DNA of 7,233 nucleotides from assembly GCA_030642465.1 (NCBI GenBank), contig DAOWNS010000092.1:1-7233 (forward strand), written 5' to 3'. Source of the DNA: Candidatus Thorarchaeota archaeon. GTDB lineage: Archaea > Asgardarchaeota > Thorarchaeia > Thorarchaeales > Thorarchaeaceae. Position numbers and translations under genes: made by a program. The notes below the pieces were generated by a model that did no database searches, was not told the origin of the DNA, and was given only the letters and a program-made list of their open reading frames with translations. Below are positions 1 to 5,760 of this stretch, one piece after another (within the stretch, counting starts at the first letter, position 1; every line of letters begins with the position of its first letter).

Positions 1-1335
1 CCGGAGATTATCATCCAGGCGAATCTTAAAGGAATACACAGTCCTGGAGGGATGCTACGAGGCAATATACTTCTCAAAGCCGGACAACACAAAGTGCCCA
101 AGGGTTCAAGATTACTTGTTCATTACAGGACAGATACAGGGGACAAGCACCTCATGGCAGAGGCCAATGCTTTGGAAGCTATGTCGCGTTCCCTCGAATT
201 CGATTGGCAGATTCCATCAGCAGGTCCGGGAATGCTTGCGCAAAGAACTGCTTCTATCAAGGCATCGCTGGTTTCCAATGGAATGGAGATTGCATCGAGC
301 GAATCTGACGGCTTCATAGTGGGCCATGTTGAGGTCAGAACCAACATAGATTCACTCAAGGCTCCGGACAGATCCCAAATAGGAGGCAAGGTTGCGGGTT
401 GGCTCAGAATTAGACGCAACACGGAACAGGGAGAGCCCGCCACTTTAACTATGTCTTTGCGATTCGGAGATGATGATGAATGCATTGTCTTGAAGCAGGC
501 GGTCAAGCAAAGCAGAAACCTGTCTTTTGCGTATGGACCATTCATCATACCTGAGCCGAGAATGAAGAATGTACCGTCAAGCGTCACTCTCGTAGCCAAG
601 CTGGACTATGCAAATACTCAGATGGACTACAAGACAGCAGAAATATCGCTTGTAGCCATAGATGATACTAGACCTGCTGGTCTGAACTTCAGCGGAGTTC
701 CAACATATGTTTCTCCTGATGATCAAGTTCATGCTGCGATTCATGTCACCAACTCATCTGCTGAATCTCTGAAAGGAATGCTATCGGTGGGTCTTGAGTC
801 AGTAGGTGGGCTGGAGGAAGTATTCGGTCGAGAGATTGATCTAGATGCTGAGGAAACTCGCGTTTTCGCGATTCCTGTGAGAATACCCTTGAATGCGGAG
901 ATGAGCACCGCCCATCTGAAAGCAACCTTGCGGCTGGAAACTATGCTTCTGGAGAAAAGGCATAGATTCAAGGTAAAAGCAATCGAAGAACCACTTTTCC
1001 ATGTGCGCTTCTCTATCAAGGATGACAGGGGTGAGGAGATACCTGGCCTTGTTCCGCGTGAAACGGATATCGTAATTGGGGTTCATGTGCAGGCCATTAA
1101 GCGAGATTGGGAAAACTTGACGGTTTCTCTACGGGTGATGTCTAAAAGAGAAGTAGTAAAGGAATTCCGACTGCCGGTCCCCAAATCTGAACTTGAGTTC
1201 AAGTCTAAGGTGCGCTGGACCACCCCTCATTTGGAAACCATAACAGGGTACTACTTGGATGCAACAATCATGCATGGAGAGATATCATTGCCTACACGCG
1301 CGGTCAAATGCGAAGAAAAGACCTTCGCCGTATAC
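1..1335 (+). repeat. Four degenerate tandem protein repeats of about 100-115 codons
   Basis: Approximate units are 1-315, 322-657, 676-987 and 988-1335. Similarity is at the level of strand pattern and a few positions: a short hydrophobic strand after a Gly/Pro/Asp-rich turn in the first third, then F-x-[FV/Y/P] and a proline-containing loop in the last third. It is not visible as DNA identity, so the duplications are old. The boundaries are estimates made by eye. Confidence 0.6.
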
Positions 1336-1338
1336 TAG
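1..1338 (+). CDS. Large multi-domain beta-sandwich (Ig-like/arrestin-like) repeat protein, 5'-truncated by window edge
   Basis: The frame is open from base 1 to the TAG at 1336-1338, giving 445 residues of the C-terminal part. The ATG at 52 is probably internal: the reading upstream of it is protein-like, and the GGAGG before it is only one base away. The protein is beta-rich, with alternating hydrophobic residues and no transmembrane segment or C-terminal anchor. Four degenerate units of about 100-115 residues can be aligned, at roughly 1-105, 108-219, 226-329 and 330-445. Each begins with a strand pair followed by a G/A-x-[IVL]-x-[IVL] strand (LRGNILL, VAGWLRI, VHAAIHV, IVIGVHV). Each then has an [LV]-x-F or VF strand, a proline turn, and a strand like ASLV, AKLD, ATLR or DATI. 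This fits Ig-like, arrestin-like or MG-type sandwich domains, but no family can be named. More repeats may lie upstream. A scaffold or binding role is inference; the location is unknown because the N-terminus is missing. Confidence 0.87.
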   Translation, partial: PEIIIQANLKGIHSPGGMLRGNILLKAGQHKVPKGSRLLVHYRTDTGDKHLMAEANALEAMSRSLEFDWQIPSAGPGMLAQRTASIKASLVSNGMEIASSESDGFIVGHVEVRTNIDSLKAPDRSQIGGKVAGWLRIRRNTEQGEPATLTMSLRFGDDDECIVLKQAVKQSRNLSFAYGPFIIPEPRMKNVPSSVTLVAKLDYANTQMDYKTAEISLVAIDDTRPAGLNFSGVPTYVSPDDQVHAAIHVTNSSAESLKGMLSVGLESVGGLEEVFGREIDLDAEETRVFAIPVRIPLNAEMSTAHLKATLRLETMLLEKRHRFKVKAIEEPLFHVRFSIKDDRGEEIPGLVPRETDIVIGVHVQAIKRDWENLTVSLRVMSKREVVKEFRLPVPKSELEFKSKVRWTTPHLETITGYYLDATIMHGEISLPTRAVKCEEKTFAVY

Positions 1339-1343
1339 CTTAT

Positions 1344-1367
1344 CTTCCTCAAGGCGGAAGCCGTTTT
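1344..1367 (+). terminator. Weak hairpin plus T4 just after the beta-repeat gene
   Basis: CTTCC (1344-1348) can pair with GGAAG (1356-1360) across a 7-base loop, and TTTT follows at 1364-1367. A second T run (T5, 1429-1433) lies further on, after the dyad TCGAA-C-TTCGA at 1415-1425. Archaeal termination needs mainly U-rich tracts, so either site could act. Neither is strong. Confidence 0.3.
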
Positions 1368-1504
1368 GCGCAAATCCACGGTCCAATTTGCATGGAACTA
1401 GCAATTCTAGCGATTCGAACTTCGACGATTTTTGATACTCGTTGCAAAGGTATAATAGGAGCAGGACGAGCGCCTTGAGTTAGTCAGGCAATTTAACCAT
1501 CATC

Positions 1505-1513
1505 TAATATATG
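1505..1513 (+). promoter_or_regulatory. Candidate TATA box for the DUF92/membrane-protein pair
   Basis: TAATATATG in the 241-bp gap before the DUF92 gene is the best archaeal TATA-like element near the start. It would place transcription initiation near 1535 and give a leader of about 45 nt. An alternative, AAAGGTATAATAGG at 1446-1459, has a purine-rich BRE-like flank but would give a longer leader. The rest of 1339-1579 holds no gene I can support. Confidence 0.35.
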
Positions 1514-1579
1514 CTCATAGAACAACCCACGATGAAGAATGATACAAGTCCCAAGTAACATGGAAAAGAATACAAAGAC

Positions 1580-2506
1580 GTGAACCGGATGTTGTTGGAG
1601 TTGCTTTCACACCCAGTGGTTTCAGGCCTGATCGTGATGGGCTTCTTGGGGGTACTGACATACAAGGTTCGCTTTGTGGATATATCTGGTCTAATCGCTG
1701 CGTTCGTCGTAGGGTTTACAGTTTGGGCTGCAGGTGGACCCGCGTCCTTTGTGGTTCTTCTCTTCTTCTTCATCAGTGCTGGAATTGCAACAAAATACAA
1801 GTACAAAGCAAGGGCGAAGAAGGAACTTGCTCAGGAAGGCAAGGGTAGAAGAAACTGGAAGAATGTCCTCGGAAGCGGCATCATCCCAATGTTTTTCGCC
1901 ATCGGCATGCAACTTGCGGCGCAATCAGTAATCCCCGTTGATCCATTCTGGATGTTTGGAGGCTTTGTGGGAGCGGTGGCCACAACTTCCGCTGACACTC
2001 TAGCGAGTGAAATCGGAGTTTTCAGCAAATCAAAACCAAGACTAATTACTAACCTAAGGAGAAAAGTGCCAGCAGGGACCATAGGCGCAGTTTCACTCCT
2101 GGGGGAGTTGGTTGCGGTCGCGGCTGGTGTGATAATAGGCTTGGTTGCCTTAGTCTTTGCAATGTTGAATCCGGCTATGGTGTATGTATCTTCTTTCGAG
2201 CAATTGCTGTTCATTTTTCCTCTCTCAGTGCTTACAGCATTCATCGGATGCAACCTTGACAGTCTCCTAGGTGCAATTGCACAGAACAGGTTCGTGTGTG
2301 AGATATGCGGCGCCATCACTGACAAGGAGTTTCACTGTGATTACGAAACTAAGTATGTAGGTGGGTACAAGCAGTTCACCAACATGCACGTGAACCTTGG
2401 CTCGTCTGGATTGGGAGCAACGCTAGGAATCATTCTTGGAGCCGGGCTTTTTATTTGGATACTCGGTGCTCTCTTCTTCTGGGTAGCAGTATCGTCCAAC
2501 AATTGA
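1580..2506 (+). CDS. DUF92 family polytopic membrane protein (VTE6/TMEM19-like, possible isoprenyl-phosphate kinase)
   Basis: A 308-residue membrane protein with hydrophobic segments at about 11-28, 36-50, 56-72, 99-118, 123-138, 168-198, 205-230 and 280-304. The family signature is clear. A basic loop (76-94) is followed by W-K-N-V-L-G-S-G. The core motif TTSADTLASEIG lies at 135-146, then PRLIT and a KVPAGTIGAVS-type stretch at 162-172. A CEICG motif (240-244) is followed by HC (252-253) and N268/N272, a pattern typical of DUF92. Characterised relatives (plant VTE6, cyanobacterial homologue) phosphorylate phytyl phosphate. In an archaeon a geranylgeranyl or other polyprenyl phosphate would be a natural substrate, but that is inference. 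Start: GTG at 1580 (an in-frame stop lies at 1556-1558), with ATG at 1589 as the alternative. Neither has a good SD. The gene is followed after 102 nt by another membrane gene on the same strand, probably cotranscribed. Confidence 0.93.
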   Translation: MNRMLLELLSHPVVSGLIVMGFLGVLTYKVRFVDISGLIAAFVVGFTVWAAGGPASFVVLLFFFISAGIATKYKYKARAKKELAQEGKGRRNWKNVLGSGIIPMFFAIGMQLAAQSVIPVDPFWMFGGFVGAVATTSADTLASEIGVFSKSKPRLITNLRRKVPAGTIGAVSLLGELVAVAAGVIIGLVALVFAMLNPAMVYVSSFEQLLFIFPLSVLTAFIGCNLDSLLGAIAQNRFVCEICGAITDKEFHCDYETKYVGGYKQFTNMHVNLGSSGLGATLGIILGAGLFIWILGALFFWVAVSSNN

Positions 2507-2595
2507 ATTGGACTCATCACCTTCAAATACTGGTTCTGTGTTGTATTCATTCTCGGCCATCCACCGGCCAATGTGTAGGAATGGTCTGAAAGTTC

Positions 2596-2601
2596 GAGAG
2601 G
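2596..2601 (+). promoter_or_regulatory. Shine-Dalgarno site of the S-component-like gene
   Basis: GAGAGG ends 7 nt before the ATG at 2609 and supports that start. There is no convincing TATA box 35-40 nt upstream, which fits cotranscription with the DUF92 gene. The 102-bp gap also holds a weak GGCC/GGCC hairpin (2555-2569, 7-base loop) with no T tract. Confidence 0.6.
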
Positions 2602-2608
2602 ATTAGGA

Positions 2609-3424
2609 ATGGCATCATTCACACGGTCAGTTGCATACCCGTGGGCACTTACGGGGGTCTTCGGTGCGGTTCATCTTGTAGTTACGATTATTCCCTACAG
2701 CTTGAGCATAGGCGGTGGTGGTGTAATCTCTTTCGGCTTGGTTTCTGGTCCGATTATCGGTTTCCTTCTTGGTCCATTCTTCGGAACAATTGCGGTATTG
2801 ATAGGTTCGATGGCTGGCGGGTTCGTCAATCCAAGTATCGCCCTATTCGGCCTGCTAACCCCCTTGGCTCCGGCCACAGGCGCCTTCGTTGCAGGTTCGT
2901 TCCGTGTGAGAGGACCGAGAATCAAGTCTGTAGCACCAGTTTTTATCGTGTACGTCTTAGCATTTGTTTTCTTTATTTTCGGTCCAATCGGAATTTATGC
3001 TCTAGGGTTTCTATGGCTTCATTTCATCGCGTGCTTTCTTGTCTTGTTCTTCTTGGTGCCCGGTGTAGGTCGTCAGTTGAGCGATGCGCTGCACCTCGAA
3101 CCAAACTCTAAGTACTTACAAAGTTTCTTTGCCATATGGTTGGTCAGCTTCATCGCAGTAATGGCGGACCATCTCGTTGGTTCCACAATCGCAAGTTACG
3201 TCTACTCGGCTGGCATGGATCCTGAAGCTCTTGCCCTGATCTTCATTGGAGTCGCATTCATCTACCCATGGGAACGCCTTCCTGCTTCGGTCATTACAGC
3301 AGTTGTGCTGTTCGTCACAAGCGTATCTCTTGCAAAGACATACTTCGACTTGCCAACTCTGCCAGGTATCCCCTCAGCTCCATTGGAAATTCCACCGGAA
3401 GAACTTGAGGAGTTGTCAGGATAG
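2609..3424 (+). CDS. Polytopic membrane protein resembling an ECF-transporter substrate-binding (S) component
   Basis: A 271-residue, very hydrophobic protein. Likely membrane segments are near 11-31, 38-56, 58-72, 75-97, 108-128, 131-152, 172-199 and 205-241. The stretch at 40-71 is rich in G and P (FGLVSGPIIG, FLLGPFFGT, IGSMAGGF), the G-x-L-x-GP-x-x-G style seen in the second and third helices of ECF S components. A later DHLVGS (187-192) and YPWERLPAS (219-227) resemble the last helices of that fold. The length exceeds the common 170-210 residues because of extra helices and a Pro/Glu-rich C-tail (249-271). If the call is right, the protein would bind a vitamin or other small solute and use a shared ECF A/A'/T module encoded elsewhere, as no ATPase or T gene is present here. 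The substrate cannot be read from sequence. The alternative is an unrelated membrane protein of unknown role. The start is supported by the GAGAGG SD site. Confidence 0.72.
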   Translation: MASFTRSVAYPWALTGVFGAVHLVVTIIPYSLSIGGGGVISFGLVSGPIIGFLLGPFFGTIAVLIGSMAGGFVNPSIALFGLLTPLAPATGAFVAGSFRVRGPRIKSVAPVFIVYVLAFVFFIFGPIGIYALGFLWLHFIACFLVLFFLVPGVGRQLSDALHLEPNSKYLQSFFAIWLVSFIAVMADHLVGSTIASYVYSAGMDPEALALIFIGVAFIYPWERLPASVITAVVLFVTSVSLAKTYFDLPTLPGIPSAPLEIPPEELEELSG

Positions 3425-3491
3425 CAGTCTCCTTTCAAAGCATGAAGACGGTCAGGGCTTGAAACACGAGCCAACCAACGATTAGATTGCA

Positions 3492-3509
3492 GGATCGGAT
3501 AACCCGACC
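3492..3509. terminator. Small hairpin between convergent genes
   Basis: GG-A-TCGG can pair with CCGA-CC around an ATAAC loop (6 bp with one bulge), in the 86-bp gap between the S-component-like gene and the convergent protease gene. On the plus strand it is followed by CTCAACCTCC and T5. It might serve as a terminator but is weak. Nothing else is visible in 3425-3510. Confidence 0.25.
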
Positions 3510-3510
3510 C

Positions 3511-4326
3511 TCAACCTCCTTTTTCTTGGCTACGTTTTAGAATGAGCCAGATAATGGACAGACCGAATAGAAAGCCCAATACCGTTGTTATGCCCCATTC
3601 GATTTGGAATATCTCAGGGTTGATGACAGGTTCTCTTGGATAGACTGGGAAGGCGGCATAGGCAACGATATTCCATGCGAAGTGAAATCCAATAGGCACC
3701 CAGAGTCGCTCATGGGAGTAATAGTAACCTAGACTCAGCACTATACCCCCCACGAGGAGATTGAAAGTGAAAAGCGCAATCAGATGAAACGGGACGGACC
3801 CAAGAGGCACCCACCAAGAGAAATGAAGAAGCGCAAAAACTAGAGAACTAACCACTATGCCCTTATTCCGTCCCCAGAGCTCCGTCATTCGAGTCATCAT
3901 ATAACCACGATAGGCTAGCTCCTCCACGAAAGAAACTGGAATGGCGATAATAATCACTGAAAGCACAAGTTCTCCCGCAATCAACGAGGGGGATGCCACT
4001 TGACCTCCAAAGGCAAAAGCTATCAAGAAGACTAGAGCGGCTGCTGCACCTCCAGCAATCCCTCCAATGACTAGATGTGGCCATGTGTTTCTATCAGTTC
4101 CGAGGCCCAGCTCAGTAACAGAATTGCCTCCTTCCCACTTCACGAATTGAAGTGCTGCAAAGAACATGAGAGGGAATGTCATTAAGGACAATAGGCTAGC
4201 CACTGATTCGTACGCCTCGGTACCCAGAAAGGGTGCAGACAGCACGTGTGGCATTTCTACAATTAGAAGCATCAGAAGGGAATACAGGATGATTCTGGTT
4301 ACTTTCTCAGCTCGTTCTTCAGACAT
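3511..4326 (-). CDS. CPBP family (CAAX/Abi) intramembrane metalloprotease
   Basis: A 271-residue protein with about eight membrane helices (roughly 9-28, 42-62, 83-106, 116-134, 154-172, 180-200, 207-226, 243-264). All motifs of the CPBP glutamic-type/metal-linked family are present. Motif 1 is EELAYR with E135, E136 and R140. Motif 2 is F164-x3-H168 (FALLHF). Motif 3 is H215-x3-N219 (HFAWN). Relatives include Rce1, which removes the -AAX tripeptide from prenylated proteins, and many prokaryotic members that cleave membrane or peptide substrates. The active site looks intact, so activity is likely; the substrate is unknown. ATG at 4326 is the start. No good SD precedes it, and a GCCGTAAACGGC inverted repeat sits 8-19 nt upstream. 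The gene is convergent with the S-component-like gene and divergent from the HEAT-repeat gene, so it is probably monocistronic. Confidence 0.96.
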   Translation of the reverse strand: MSEERAEKVTRIILYSLLMLLIVEMPHVLSAPFLGTEAYESVASLLSLMTFPLMFFAALQFVKWEGGNSVTELGLGTDRNTWPHLVIGGIAGGAAAALVFLIAFAFGGQVASPSLIAGELVLSVIIIAIPVSFVEELAYRGYMMTRMTELWGRNKGIVVSSLVFALLHFSWWVPLGSVPFHLIALFTFNLLVGGIVLSLGYYYSHERLWVPIGFHFAWNIVAYAAFPVYPREPVINPEIFQIEWGITTVLGFLFGLSIIWLILKRSQEKGG

Positions 4327-4360
4327 CAGATTCGCCGTAAACGGCCTGACAGCTAATGCC

Positions 4361-4365
4361 TAAAT
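4361..4365 (-). promoter_or_regulatory. Weak TATA-like element upstream of the CPBP protease
   Basis: On the minus strand GAGATTTAGG has its TTTA core about 37 nt before the ATG. This is the same spacing as the clearer boxes of the HEAT-repeat and VWA genes, and would give a leader of about 12 nt. The match to a TATA consensus is poor, so confidence rests on position only. Confidence 0.25.
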
Positions 4366-4407
4366 CTCATCCGGTTGCAATATCCGAGTAATACGAAAAT
4401 CTGCGCA

Positions 4408-4457
4408 AGCCAACTGAAACGCAATCGTCATCAATATGTATACAGCTAGCCAACTGA
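4408..4457. repeat. Direct repeat AGCCAACTGA x2 in the divergent promoter region
   Basis: AGCCAACTGA occurs at 4408-4417 and 4448-4457. The copies are identical over 10 bp and spaced exactly 40 bp start to start, close to four helical turns. The palindrome GTATAC (4438-4443) lies between them. The position, between divergent genes and upstream of both proposed start-proximal promoters, suits an operator, but no regulator is known. Confidence 0.4.
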
Positions 4458-4521
4458 TTTAAGTGGGCAACACCATTTCGAATTCTAAGGCTTGTGAGTA
4501 CTGCCGCCATCCAACAAAGAA

Positions 4522-4530
4522 TCATATTTA
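4522..4530 (+). promoter_or_regulatory. Candidate TATA box of the HEAT-repeat gene
   Basis: TCATATTTA preceded by purine-rich ACAAAGAA (BRE-like) is centred about 38 nt before the TTG start. Transcription would begin near 4551-4553, right at the SD, giving a leader of about 13 nt. Confidence 0.5.
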
Positions 4531-4550
4531 GTGGGGGCGTAAGTAATCCA

Positions 4551-4557
4551 AGGAGAG
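4551..4557 (+). promoter_or_regulatory. Shine-Dalgarno AGGAGAG supporting a TTG start
   Basis: AGGAGAG ends 7 nt before TTG at 4565. An in-frame TAA at 4544-4546 excludes any longer protein, and the next in-frame ATG is codon 26, which has no comparable SD. GAGA (4553-4556) can pair with TCTC (4561-4564) around a GAAG tetraloop. This tiny hairpin would cover part of the SD. Confidence 0.65.
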
Positions 4558-4564
4558 AAGTCTC

Positions 4565-5752
4565 TTGTCGAATGCTCGTAGGCTATTATTGGAGTTCGAA
4601 ACGGAAGAGGTCGGCGTTCGGGCTAGCAAAAGTAAGAAGATGAGAAAAGCCCTCGTTCGAGCGTTCTCAGATCCTTCAGAAATTGTTAGAGAACGAGCTT
4701 TGATTGCAGCCATTGACCTAGGAGACCCAACTGTTGTCAAGGATATCAGGACGACTCTTGATGATAATAGCACGGATGTTCGCATCGCGGCAGCGCAGGC
4801 CCTTGCTTGGTACCGTCAACCAAGAACTATTCCGGCTTTGATTCATGGTCTGAAGGATTCAGACACTTGGGTGAGGTCACACTGTGCACTTGGCCTTTCC
4901 AAGATGCTACATGGACCGATATGGGCACGGATTCCTGGCGAGGACATAGATATCATTCATGCAGACTTTCCAGAAATGGATGAAGACGATATCAGGAAAT
5001 TTCTCCGCAAGCTGGAGCTGTCCGAGGAAGCAGTTGACCAATTCGTTATGTGGAAGAGCGCAAAGTTTGATATCGAGATTGACGAGAGTATACTGACCAA
5101 AGAAATCGAAGGAAAGCCAATCATGCTTGCGGCTGCTATGACTGAAGCCGCAGAACCAGTGAGCGACTCTGGCCTCTCTGTGGAAGTAGAAGCAATCTTG
5201 AGCGAACTGCCTGATGAGGTCAGGGCATCATTACCTTCCGAGGATCTTCGCAGATTAACTCCCTCAACTGCTAGGGAACTTGTCACCTCACTAACCGCCA
5301 AGAAACCCAAGAAAAAGGCCGTTAGAGTCAAGCGGGTGAAGAGAGTACGAAAGAAGAAGAAAAAGCCTCTCGCGCGCGAGCAGCTCATTGAGAAGATACC
5401 ATCCGAAGTTCGAGAAACCGTTTCTGAGGAAGTTCTCGAGTCACTAAGTACTGATGAGCTTGAGGCGCTAGTTGCTGCAACACCTGAAGTAGAGGCAGCT
5501 GAACCCGTTGTAGAGGAGCCCAAGAAAAAGAAACGGAAGAAGAAAGAGCCCGTTAAGGCAATTCCACCCGTCGATGAAGAGGCAGTCGAGGACCTGCGGT
5601 GGCAGCAATACACTGACAAATACGGTGAGGAAAAAGCCAACTTACTTATTTCGGTATCTCCAGAAATGCTAGAAGGTATCCCTCAGGCGCAGATTGCCGA
5701 TATGGACATGGACACTCTCAAGAGCTTGGTTCAGGCATTGGAGCCTCGATAG
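4565..5752 (+). CDS. HEAT-repeat protein with lysine-rich linkers and three 33-residue helical repeats
   Basis: A 395-residue protein, predicted soluble. Residues 26-118 hold three HEAT/PBS-lyase-like repeats of about 31 residues, with marks SEIVRERALIAAIDL, STDVRIAAAQALAWY and DTWVRSHCALGLSKM. Residues 119-205 are an acidic, helical region I do not recognise (for example PEMDEDDIRKFL). The C-terminal half carries three copies of a 33-residue motif at 211-243, 274-306 and 360-392, which align without gaps. They are separated by lysine-rich stretches at 246-268 and 319-328, each followed or preceded by Pro/Glu/Ala-rich linker. HEAT repeats are protein-binding scaffolds, and the basic stretches suggest contact with nucleic acid, ribosome or acidic lipid. 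These roles are inference. It starts at TTG with a good SD and stops 8 bp before the end of the convergent VWA gene. No enzyme motif is visible. Confidence 0.88.
   Translation: MSNARRLLLEFETEEVGVRASKSKKMRKALVRAFSDPSEIVRERALIAAIDLGDPTVVKDIRTTLDDNSTDVRIAAAQALAWYRQPRTIPALIHGLKDSDTWVRSHCALGLSKMLHGPIWARIPGEDIDIIHADFPEMDEDDIRKFLRKLELSEEAVDQFVMWKSAKFDIEIDESILTKEIEGKPIMLAAAMTEAAEPVSDSGLSVEVEAILSELPDEVRASLPSEDLRRLTPSTARELVTSLTAKKPKKKAVRVKRVKRVRKKKKKPLAREQLIEKIPSEVRETVSEEVLESLSTDELEALVAATPEVEAAEPVVEEPKKKKRKKKEPVKAIPPVDEEAVEDLRWQQYTDKYGEEKANLLISVSPEMLEGIPQAQIADMDMDTLKSLVQALEPR
5195..5740 (+). repeat. Three spaced copies of a 33-codon helical motif
   Basis: Copies are at 5195-5293, 5384-5482 and 5642-5740. 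Shared positions are hydrophobic 1-2 and 5, P at 6 (7 in copy 3), E-[VM] at about 8-9, P/S near 14, L/I at 18, [LM] at 21, [LAT]-x-[EK]-L-V near 27-30. Copies 1 and 2 are closest (PDEVR and PSEVR; ARELV and LEALV). Copy 3 is more diverged (SPEML, LKSLV). The spacers at 5300-5368 and 5519-5548 are mostly Lys/Arg codons. Confidence 0.75.
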
Positions 5753-5760
5753 GCGAGTGT

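Noticed and set aside
123..599. 158-codon minus-strand open frame inside the beta-repeat gene
   Set aside because: No family pattern or SD; the plus-strand frame shows periodic strand structure throughout.
1405..1430. Possible tRNA T-arm (GTTCGAATC on the minus strand)
   Set aside because: The bases flanking the TTCGAAT loop do not form the 5-bp T stem, and no acceptor or anticodon arm can be found nearby.
1831..2325. 164-codon minus-strand frame opposite the DUF92 gene
   Set aside because: The opposite strand carries an unmistakable DUF92 signature in the same bases.
2641..3111. 156-codon plus-strand frame overlapping the S-component-like gene
   Set aside because: Cys/Arg/Ser-rich composition typical of a shifted reading of a membrane-protein gene; no start signal.
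4334..4345. GCCGTAAACGGC inverted repeat upstream of the protease
   Set aside because: Only a 4-5 bp stem; it could affect translation initiation, but there is no evidence beyond symmetry, so it is mentioned only in the gene entry.
4400..4460. Possible C/D box sRNA on the minus strand (TTGATGA near 4428-4434)
   Set aside because: No properly spaced CTGA D or D' box follows on that strand, and there is no terminal stem.
5300..5368. Lysine-codon A-rich tract as a programmed frameshift site
   Set aside because: The downstream frame continues with matching repeats in the same frame, and no stop in the zero frame or alternative coding frame calls for slippage.
4957..5640. 227-codon minus-strand open frame opposite the HEAT-repeat gene
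   Set aside because: Its product is Ser/Thr/Phe low complexity, as expected from the antisense of Glu/Lys-rich codons. The plus-strand frame has clear repeats and an SD.
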